A stretch of 7,830 nt of DNA from UBA3855 sp964472035 (GTDB lineage: Bacteria; Bacillota; Clostridia; Oscillospirales; Ruminococcaceae), in contig CAYYIT010000084.1 in assembly GCA_964472035.1 (NCBI GenBank), positions 1 to 7,830 on the forward strand, written 5' to 3'. The notes under the pieces are model-generated. The model saw nothing but the letters and a program-made list of their open reading frames with translations, had not been told where the DNA came from and searched no databases. Positions 1 through 5,079 of this stretch are shown here, one piece after another. Position 1 is the stretch's first letter. Each line of letters opens with the position of its first letter. A program made the position numbers and the translations under genes.

Positions 1-48
1 ATGGAGGGCTTGCTTATTGGGGATATTCGTTTAGGGTGGGTTTATTGA
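1..48 (+). CDS. Possible 3' end of an upstream gene (15 codons)
   Basis: Reading from base 1, a frame runs 15 codons (MEGLLIGDIRLGWVY) to a TGA at 46-48. A GC-rich hairpin begins a few bases later, which is what the end of a gene followed by a terminator looks like. The fragment is too short to recognise a family, and frame 3 is also open to about base 126, so the frame choice rests mainly on where the hairpin lies. Low confidence. Confidence 0.25.
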   Translation: MEGLLIGDIRLGWVY

Positions 49-55
49 CAAGCTG

Positions 56-86
56 CAGGCTGTCCCCCACGGACAGCCTGTTTCTC
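56..86 (+). terminator. Hairpin, probable intrinsic terminator of the upstream gene
   Basis: A perfect 10-bp stem (CAGGCTGTCC at 56-65 pairing with GGACAGCCTG at 71-80) closes a 5-base loop and is followed by TTTCTC. The T tract is short and interrupted, so termination may be only partial. It lies just after a stop codon and ahead of the promoter of the next gene, so it separates the two transcription units. The opposite strand has no T tract. Confidence 0.5.
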
Positions 87-97
87 ATGCCAGAACC

Positions 98-126
98 TTG
101 CATTTCCCCAAAAATTATGTTATAAT
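98..126 (+). promoter_or_regulatory. Sigma-A-type promoter of the zinc-ribbon membrane protein gene
   Basis: TTGCAT (98-103) and a perfect TATAAT (121-126) are separated by 17 bases. The -10 is extended by an upstream TG (118-119). The expected start of transcription near base 133 gives a leader of about 28 bases. The leader contains an AAAGGCGG ribosome binding site (about 147-154), six bases before the ATG at 161. Confidence 0.75.
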
Positions 127-160
127 AAACATGTAGGAAAACCACAAAAGGCGGTGACAT

Positions 161-1138
161 ATGGACACGAAGAAATGCCCCCGATGCGGCGAAGAAATCC
201 CCTCTGAAATGCAGTTCTGCCTCCACTGCATGGAGCGCACGGACGGCGTACTGGAAATCAGACAGAAATCCCGCAGCCGAACCCTCCCTTATCTGCTCGC
301 AGGCATCGCCGTTCTGCTTCTCGCCGGAATTGCGCTTCTGCTGATATTCCTGCTCCGTTCCGATAAGCAGGAAGAAACCAATCTTCCCATGCATCCGGAT
401 GAAACCATCACGACAGTCATTACGCCGACCATCACCGAAACCGATACCGCCGAATCCACACAGACGGATACAGAAGCATTACAGGAAACGGCTGCCATCC
501 CATCGGATGTACCTGCCGTGAGTACAACCAACACGCCGCAGGAAAATCCGGATGCTGTGCAGACGAATGCTGTCGCAGAAAAGCCTGACACAAACACCGC
601 ACCCATACAGACACAGCTGCCGATTGCATCCGAATCCGATGTACAGACGACCACACAGGCTGTCACAGAACCGCCTGCATCCATCGTGACCGAACCCCCT
701 GCAACGCAAGCTCCCGTTATCTCCTTTGAGCAGCGTATCACGGATGGGCTTGCAAACTGGGGCGGCAGCAATGTGGATGCATCCACGCTCGTATTCAGCG
801 GCAACAGCTGTACTTTCACCGCAAATGCCTCCGGTTCACCCCTTTCCTGCACACTGGAAAGCAATGCTGAATGCACCGCATTCACCCTTGTGATGGCGCA
901 GCAAAGCCCCTATGCGGCATATAGTCCCGGCACCTATGTCCCCGACCTTACGAATACATTTTCCTCCATCCTGCTGGGGCATTCTTTAAGCTCAGGAATG
1001 CGTGGGGACATCCGCACGATGTTCAATAATTTCGGCACACAGCAGGTATTCACGGAAAACGGATACAGCTATATCATTACCGCCGAAAAACAAAATGACG
1101 GCACGAAAACCGTGACCGTCACTGCAAGTATCAGCTGA
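161..1138 (+). CDS. Membrane protein with cytoplasmic zinc ribbon and extracytoplasmic domain
   Basis: A 325-residue protein. Residues 6-23 form a CxxC-x10-CxxC zinc ribbon (Cys6, Cys9, Cys20, Cys23). A basic stretch follows (Arg/Lys at 34-40), then one hydrophobic segment at about 43-66. The positive-inside rule puts the zinc ribbon in the cytoplasm and the rest outside. Residues 70-187 are a Thr/Pro/Glu/Ala-rich low-complexity linker, typical of a wall-spanning spacer. Residues 188-325 look like a compact domain with aromatic and beta-like alternation and three cysteines (217, 230, 238); I do not recognise it. The start is fixed by the ribosome binding site at about 147-154. The gene has its own promoter and converges on the XRE gene with an 8-base 3' overlap. 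A role as a sensor or envelope protein is inferred only; no catalytic motif is visible. Confidence 0.85.
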   Translation: MDTKKCPRCGEEIPSEMQFCLHCMERTDGVLEIRQKSRSRTLPYLLAGIAVLLLAGIALLLIFLLRSDKQEETNLPMHPDETITTVITPTITETDTAESTQTDTEALQETAAIPSDVPAVSTTNTPQENPDAVQTNAVAEKPDTNTAPIQTQLPIASESDVQTTTQAVTEPPASIVTEPPATQAPVISFEQRITDGLANWGGSNVDASTLVFSGNSCTFTANASGSPLSCTLESNAECTAFTLVMAQQSPYAAYSPGTYVPDLTNTFSSILLGHSLSSGMRGDIRTMFNNFGTQQVFTENGYSYIITAEKQNDGTKTVTVTASIS

Positions 1139-1568
1139 CCTTCTCGCAAAGGGTAAGCATATCATTATCAAACAGCAATTCATTGGCTTCGGGGACTGTC
1201 AGCCCGTGCTGCAGGGAATAGAGGATAATGCAGTCCCGTTTGTGCTTGGCATAGAGATAGGACAGCCCGAACGCTTTCAGCATCGCCTGTGTTTCGTCCG
1301 GATTCAGCCCGAAACCAAACGCAAGACAAATCACAGTGTCACGGCTGGGGTTTGTTTTCCGACCGGAGAACACCTGAAAGGCATAGCTGTCGGAAAGCTC
1401 TGCCCTGCGGATGACTTCCGCTTTGTTCATCTGCTTTTCTTCAAGGAGTTTTTTCAGATAATCCTCGATAGTGCCCTCCGCCATATCGTCGGCAAACTCC
1501 TCTAAATAATCCTGTAAATTCTCCGTTTCGGAGAGGGCTTTCATCAAGTCGTCCGTTTTCTTTTTCAT
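1131..1568 (-). CDS. XRE-like helix-turn-helix regulator
   Basis: A 145-residue protein. The start is the ATG at 1568, which has an AAAGGCGG ribosome binding site upstream; an upstream in-frame ATG at 1601 lacks such a site and falls at the predicted transcription start. Residues 1-45 are acidic and helical. Residues 47-101 resemble a Cro/C1-type HTH, with the segments MNKAEVIRRAELSDSYAFQV, SGRKTNPSRDTVICLAFGFG and LNPDETQAMLKAFG in order. A conserved-looking tail at about 106-137 (YAKHKRDCIILYSLQHGL, then EANELLFD) is shared, as I recall, by a widespread Clostridia family often found beside small Ser/Thr kinases. Here the kinase is the divergent neighbour, so the regulator probably controls the shared intergenic region, and phosphorylation by the kinase is an untested possibility. 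No partner toxin is visible, so it is unlikely to be an antitoxin. Confidence 0.88.
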   Translation of the reverse strand: MKKKTDDLMKALSETENLQDYLEEFADDMAEGTIEDYLKKLLEEKQMNKAEVIRRAELSDSYAFQVFSGRKTNPSRDTVICLAFGFGLNPDETQAMLKAFGLSYLYAKHKRDCIILYSLQHGLTVPEANELLFDNDMLTLCEKVS

Positions 1569-1605
1569 GGAATGACCGCCTTTCCGTTGCTTTTTCACCA
1601 CTTAT

Positions 1606-1634
1606 AGTATAGCATAGAATCCGCAGAATTGCAA
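1606..1634 (-). promoter_or_regulatory. Promoter of the XRE gene, within the divergent intergenic region
   Basis: On the minus strand TTGCAA (1634-1629) and TATACT (1611-1606) are separated by exactly 17 bases, giving a strong sigma-A-type promoter with transcription starting near 1599. The kinase promoter must lie in the same roughly 80-bp gap. The best plus-strand candidate is much weaker (TTGCTT at 1587-1592 and TAGCAT at 1610-1615, 17-bp spacing) and would overlap this one. Transcription of the two genes could therefore be mutually exclusive or co-regulated. Confidence 0.78.
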
Positions 1635-1637
1635 GAC

Positions 1638-1643
1638 AGGAGG
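1638..1643 (+). promoter_or_regulatory. Ribosome binding site that sets the kinase start at 1652
   Basis: A consensus AGGAGG lies eight bases before ATG 1652. The in-frame GTG at 1643 overlaps the site itself and cannot be the start, so the protein begins MALCQQ. Confidence 0.85.
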
Positions 1644-1651
1644 TGCGGTTT

Positions 1652-2350
1652 ATGGCACTGTGCCAGCAGATTCTGAAAGAAGAATACCAGTTTGTGCGTG
1701 CAGTGCATCGTTCCAAGAAATCGGAGCTGATTCTGTACCGCCACCGCACTTTGCAAAAATACCTCCTCGTGCTGAAAACGAAGGAAGCACTGGATTTGAC
1801 GGTGTATGAACGCCTGAAAGCCATCCGCCATCCGAACCTGATGCAGATATATGACATCGTGCAGGAGGGCGACATAACGCTGATTTTCGAGGAGTACATT
1901 GATGGCATGACGCTGGAGGGGGCGGGTATCATGAAGCCGCTTGGCGTGAAACGGGTACTGCGCCAGCTCTGTGACGGCGTGGAGGCGCTGCATTCCATCG
2001 GCATCATCCATCGGGATTTGACGCTGCAGAATGTTATGCTGGACAGGACGGGAACGGTGAAAATCATCGACTTCAATATCTCCAAGGCATTCCGGAAGAT
2101 GGATAATGGGGAATCCACTCTTGGCACTGTAAGCTTCGCGCCGCCGGAACAGTTCGGTATCACGCAGACGGATGAACGCTCCGATATTTTCGCCATCGGG
2201 ATTCTGGCAAATCTCCTGCTGACCGGAGAGCATCCGTCAAAGCAGCTGTACCGCCCGAAATCCTCTCTTGGACGGATGATTCAGAAGGCAACGAGTCTTA
2301 ATATGGACAGCAGGTATCGGTCAGCAGCGGAGCTGCGCAGAATACTTTGA
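1652..2350 (+). CDS. Minimal Ser/Thr protein kinase with a DFN motif
   Basis: A 232-residue protein made of little more than a Hanks-type kinase domain. Visible elements: Lys42 in YLLVLK as the likely beta-3 ATP-binding lysine; Glu53 (VYERL) as the probable alpha-C glutamate; IRHPNL at 59-64; catalytic loop HRDLTLQN at 120-127 with Asp122 and Asn127; DFN at 140-142 where DFG is usual; GTVSFAPPEQF at 158-168 as activation and P+1 loop; SDIFAIGIL at 177-185; and a closing Arg at 221. The Asp of DFG is kept, so Mg binding could persist. No GxGxxG glycine loop is seen in residues 10-35. There is no membrane segment, PASTA repeat or other sensor domain, so the protein is cytosolic and its signal must come from a partner, for instance the XRE protein or the zinc-ribbon protein. 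Activity is probable but not certain. Confidence 0.9.
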   Translation: MALCQQILKEEYQFVRAVHRSKKSELILYRHRTLQKYLLVLKTKEALDLTVYERLKAIRHPNLMQIYDIVQEGDITLIFEEYIDGMTLEGAGIMKPLGVKRVLRQLCDGVEALHSIGIIHRDLTLQNVMLDRTGTVKIIDFNISKAFRKMDNGESTLGTVSFAPPEQFGITQTDERSDIFAIGILANLLLTGEHPSKQLYRPKSSLGRMIQKATSLNMDSRYRSAAELRRIL

Positions 2351-2360
2351 CAATCTGAAA

Positions 2361-2393
2361 ATGCCCCGGCAAACTTAGTGTTTGTCGGGGCAT
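2361..2393 (+). terminator. Strong hairpin after the kinase gene
   Basis: A 14-bp stem with one G-U pair (ATGCCCCGGCAAAC at 2361-2374, GTTTGTCGGGGCAT at 2380-2393) and a 5-base loop starts ten bases after the kinase stop. The plus-strand side has no good T tract (CGTTGTG follows). Reading on the minus strand the stem is followed by TTTTC. It may act as a bidirectional terminator or mainly as an mRNA 3'-end stabiliser. Confidence 0.6.
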
Positions 2394-2523
2394 CGTTGTG
2401 TAAATTGATGTTTTTGAGTGGAGTTAAGGAAAATATGAATTCAAAGTACAGAAATAGCTGCATTTGATTCATCACGAACATGCAGAATCGCCATTTCTGG
2501 ATTTGATTTTTGAAATCAATTAA

Positions 2524-2554
2524 GAGCGAACCAACGTAAAAATAAAGTTCGTTC
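2524..2554. repeat. Spaced inverted repeat in the AT-rich gap
   Basis: GAGCGAAC (2524-2531) and GTTCGTTC (2547-2554) can form an 8-bp stem with one G-U pair around a 15-base A-rich loop. Its role is unknown; it could be a remnant of a mobile element end or chance in AT-rich sequence. Confidence 0.35.
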
Positions 2555-2682
2555 AAATAAAGAATATGGAACTGATAACTGATATTTTCATAAAGTTTTT
2601 CTCATTTATGTGTCAGTACCTTTTTCACAATAACCTCGATTACTGCTACACAACATCGATACTACGCAAAGAGAAAAGCACC

Positions 2683-2700
2683 GTCATCCTTCCGGACAAC
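2683..2700 (-). terminator. Weak terminator candidate for the minus-strand operon
   Basis: On the minus strand GTTGTCC and GGATGAC form a 7-bp stem with two G-U pairs and a GGAA tetraloop, about a dozen bases after the rlmD stop. Outer bases (GCA and TGC) can extend it, and a T-rich stretch TTTTCTCTTT follows at about 2678-2668. Position and T-rich tail favour a terminator; the wobble-rich stem makes it a weak one. Confidence 0.38.
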
Positions 2701-2712
2701 GATGCTCTCTTA

Positions 2713-4140
2713 TTACATCATCTTGAAATGTCGTAAAGCCGAAACAATCGCCTCTTCCTTTTCCTTTGGACACTTCGGCTGTTTGGAGTCCTTCGACTTC
2801 GCCTTGTTGTAATTCTCTCGCTTTTCCAGACCATATTTCTGCTTCACTTGTGCGATATAGAGCGAGGATACTGTCAAGCCTGTATGCTCCTTGACATAAG
2901 CCTTGATTTCATCGTAAGTAGCCTTGCTCTCCGCAGAAGTCAAATCCAGCTCGTCCGTATTCAGCTCAACCTCGATATGGTGGTCTGCTTTTAGTTTGGA
3001 CAATAATACCACGCACTCAACATGCCTCGTATGCGGAAACATGTCCACCGGCTGGATGCGCTTTACCTGATAACCGGACTTGCACAGAAGCTGCAGATCG
3101 CGTTCGAGGCTCTCGATGCCGCAGGAAATATACACGATCTTTCTGGGCGAAAGCTTGACAAGACTTTCAAGAAACCGCCTGTCGCTTCCGGTTCTTGGGG
3201 GATCCGTGAAGACAACATCTGCCGATTCTCCGTACTTCGCCATCCTCTGCATGAATGTTCCCGAATCCTCGTTGACAAAACTGATGTTCTTGCAGTTGTT
3301 GTCCTGCGCATTTTTCTGCGCATCCGCAACCGCACTGGCGTTGAGCTCCACACCGAGGACTTCCTTGCAATAGTCCGATGCAATGATACCGATCGTACCG
3401 GTGCCGCAGTAGCAGTCAAGCACACGGTCGTTTTTGGTCAGACCGGCAAATTCAATGGCAGTACGATAGAGAATCTCTGTCTGCACCGGATTCACCTGAT
3501 AGAAGGAGCGGGCGGAGATCTTGAACCGCTTGCCGCAGAGCGTGTCTTCGATGTAGCCTTTTCCGTGCAGGACAAATTCCTGATCGCCCATGGTCAGCTG
3601 CATGGATTTCTCGCAGACATTCTGTACAATGGTCGTAATATAGGGATGTGCCTTTAGCAGTGCGGTAACGAAATTCTTTTTCGAGGGGAAGCCGCTCTTG
3701 TTGGTCACGATGCAAACAAGGTACTCGCCGCTGTGGAAACCCTTGCGGATCATGACATGACGGATGAAGCCCTTGTCCGTGTGCGGATTGTAGGGGAACA
3801 GCTTGAAGGAACGCATCAGGATCCGGATGGTCGTGATGATCTTGTCCGCCTGTACATCCTCCAGCATGCAGGTCTCGCAGGGAACGATCTTTCCGCTGCC
3901 GGACTGGTAGATGCCCGAAATGATCTGCCGCTTAGGATTGGTATAGAAGCCGTGTTGGACCTTGTTGCGGTAGTGATAGGGCGACTTCATGCCGATGATC
4001 GTATTGCATTTGGCAAATTTCCGCAGCAGCCGCTCCACCTTCGCCTGCTTCCAATGCAGCTGCTCCGGATAGGATTCACGGAGCTGGCAGCCGCCGCAGC
4101 GCTTGAACAGACGGCACGCCTGTTGATTCTCTTGATTCAT
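2713..4140 (-). CDS. rlmD: 23S rRNA (uracil-5-)-methyltransferase, RlmD/RumA type
   Basis: A 475-residue SAM-dependent enzyme predicted to make 5-methyluridine in 23S rRNA (U1939 in E. coli numbering; in some Bacillota one enzyme also modifies U747). Fe-S cysteines are at 9, 15, 18 (C-x5-C-x2-C) and 88 or 91. FYQVNP lies at 213-218, the SAM-binding segment LDCYCGTGTIG at 241-251, DPPR at 313-316, the nucleophile Cys340 in YISC, and the terminal HVECVVLL at 373-380. There is no N-terminal TRAM domain. Residues 385-475 are an extra C-terminal domain that I associate with Clostridia homologues. Start: ATG 4140 has AAGGGAG eight bases upstream; ATG 4158 is in frame and overlaps the preceding stop as ATGA, but has no such site. 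Last gene of the CLC-HAD-82aa-rlmD operon. The exact uridine target is inferred. Confidence 0.9.
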   Translation of the reverse strand: MNQENQQACRLFKRCGGCQLRESYPEQLHWKQAKVERLLRKFAKCNTIIGMKSPYHYRNKVQHGFYTNPKRQIISGIYQSGSGKIVPCETCMLEDVQADKIITTIRILMRSFKLFPYNPHTDKGFIRHVMIRKGFHSGEYLVCIVTNKSGFPSKKNFVTALLKAHPYITTIVQNVCEKSMQLTMGDQEFVLHGKGYIEDTLCGKRFKISARSFYQVNPVQTEILYRTAIEFAGLTKNDRVLDCYCGTGTIGIIASDYCKEVLGVELNASAVADAQKNAQDNNCKNISFVNEDSGTFMQRMAKYGESADVVFTDPPRTGSDRRFLESLVKLSPRKIVYISCGIESLERDLQLLCKSGYQVKRIQPVDMFPHTRHVECVVLLSKLKADHHIEVELNTDELDLTSAESKATYDEIKAYVKEHTGLTVSSLYIAQVKQKYGLEKRENYNKAKSKDSKQPKCPKEKEEAIVSALRHFKMM

Positions 4141-4154
4141 TATGTTTTCTCCCT

Positions 4155-4403
4155 TCATCGCTGTTCAGAATACCGTGCATCGAGCCAGCGGAGCATTTCC
4201 TCAAACCCTTCCGCAGTCATCAGGAAAGCGGCCTCGTGCTCTATTTCAGCAAGCTCGGAATTGATAAATCCGTGCCATGTGCATACCTTCAGTTCACCGT
4301 CCGGAACGATCTTGAAATTGAAGGTTTTCCGGCTGCCGGTAAACATATTCTTGCTCTGAAAATAATACAGATTCGGAATGTCAAATGCGTTGGGTTTTGC
4401 CAT
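4155..4403 (-). CDS. Conserved-looking small protein of unknown function (82 aa)
   Basis: An 82-residue soluble protein that I cannot assign to a named family. It begins MAKPNAFDIPNLYYF and is rich in aromatics and mixed charge. The middle (GELKVCTWHGF) looks beta-stranded and the end (EIEHEAAFLMTAEGFEEMLR) helical, as in a small alpha/beta protein. No signal peptide, membrane segment or metal motif is seen. AAGGAG lies seven bases before ATG 4403, whereas ATG 4409 is only one base from it, so 4403 is the likely start. The gene overlaps the end of the HAD gene by 23 bases, and its TGA overlaps the alternative ATG of rlmD, so it is translated within the operon and probably coupled. Its position supports a real gene; its role is unknown. 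Confidence 0.72.
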   Translation of the reverse strand: MAKPNAFDIPNLYYFQSKNMFTGSRKTFNFKIVPDGELKVCTWHGFINSELAEIEHEAAFLMTAEGFEEMLRWLDARYSEQR

Positions 4404-5079
4404 CTCCATACTCCTTTTCTAATTCATCTTCTTCCCGGATCAGGTCGATCACACCGGCAAGTCCTGCGCAATGGCTGTACAGCAGGGGGAACAATTCCTT
4501 CTCCGGCTCGGACAGATCCGGAATCATCACCGCCTTGCATCCTGCCGCATGTGCCGAGCGGATCCCGTTCGGAGAATCCTCCAGTGCCATGCAATCCTCC
4601 GGCGCAAGTCCGAGTGCGCGGCTTGCAGTGAGGTAGATCTCCGGATCCGGTTTTCCCTTCGTCACCATGTCTCCGCAGACGAAGGCATCGAAGTAGTGAT
4701 GCACGCCGACCTGCTTGAGATAGAGGCCGGTGCGTTCTCTGTCCGTTGCCGTGGCGACAGCGATTTTTCTGCCGCTTTGCTTCAGAAAGGCAAGCAGCTC
4801 GGTAAGACCGGGTTTCGTTTCGATCCCGTGTTCTGCAAGATGCTTCGCCGTCAGCTCGCGCCGTCTTGCGCGGATGGCCTCGTAATCAAATGTTTCGCCG
4901 AAGATCTGCTGGAGCTTGGGCTTTGCAAAGACTGCTGCGAGACTGCGGATCCCGAGGACATGTTCCAGCTCCATCGAGAAGCCGGCCTCATGCGCCGCCT
5001 GCATCCAGTATTTTGCAAGCAGCTTTTCGGTATCTAGCATCAGTCAGTCCATATCAAAAATAACACCTTTCGTCAGCAT
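4381..5079 (-). pseudogene. HAD-family phosphatase (beta-phosphoglucomutase-like) interrupted by TGA in motif I
   Basis: The full gene starts at ATG 5079, with AGGAG a few bases upstream, and overlaps the CLC stop by seven bases. It reads MLTKGVIFDMD, then TGA (5046-5044), then LMLDTEKLL. The family motif is FDMDG, so TGA replaces the Gly codon, one substitution from GGA. Downstream the frame is intact for 220 codons: cap domain at about residues 17-85, motif II IAVATAT, the Lys of KGKPDPEIY, and motif IV ALEDSPNG. Such enzymes hydrolyse or transfer phosphate on small phosphorylated metabolites through the first Asp of DxD. An ATG two codons after the TGA (5040) could allow reinitiation, but that product would lack both catalytic Asp residues. 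Options are a recent nonsense mutation, leaky TGA readthrough, or a sequencing error. TGA is an ordinary stop in neighbouring genes. Confidence 0.85.

Larger units (their letters stand above)
2394..2712. other. AT-rich intergenic region, no credible gene
   Basis: About 320 bases, visibly richer in A and T than the flanking genes. No frame combines a ribosome binding site with protein-like composition. It contains a small hairpin (TTGATTT at 2503-2509 with AAATCAA at 2513-2519), a spaced inverted repeat (2524-2554), a short tandem AACTGATAACTGAT near 2572-2585, and terminator-like structure next to the rlmD stop. It lies between two converging transcription units and may be a scar of a lost element. 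Confidence 0.5.

Noticed and set aside
289..885. A 198-codon minus-strand frame opposite the zinc-ribbon protein
   Set aside because: Its Val/Ser/Cys-rich sequence mirrors the Thr/Pro-rich linker coded on the other strand; there is no start signal.
1131..1568. An antitoxin of a toxin-antitoxin pair
   Set aside because: No toxin-like partner is adjacent; the neighbours are a kinase and a membrane protein, and the protein has a tail typical of a regulator family rather than a short antitoxin.
1441..2233. Minus-strand frames of 251 and 212 codons opposite the kinase
   Set aside because: They overlap the kinase and the divergent promoter region, have no domain signature, and conflict with clear kinase motifs on the plus strand.
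3022..3657. A 211-codon plus-strand frame inside rlmD
   Set aside because: It is the shadow of a well-supported methyltransferase gene with all family motifs, and no promoter or ribosome binding site precedes it.
5030..5046. Selenocysteine insertion at the HAD TGA
   Set aside because: The expected residue is Gly, no known HAD uses Sec there, and the 40 bases after the TGA show no clear SECIS-like hairpin.
5044..5046. An alternative genetic code with TGA as Gly
   Set aside because: TGA serves as the natural stop of several other genes here (for example at 1136-1138, 2348-2350 and 5073-5075), so it is not generally reassigned.
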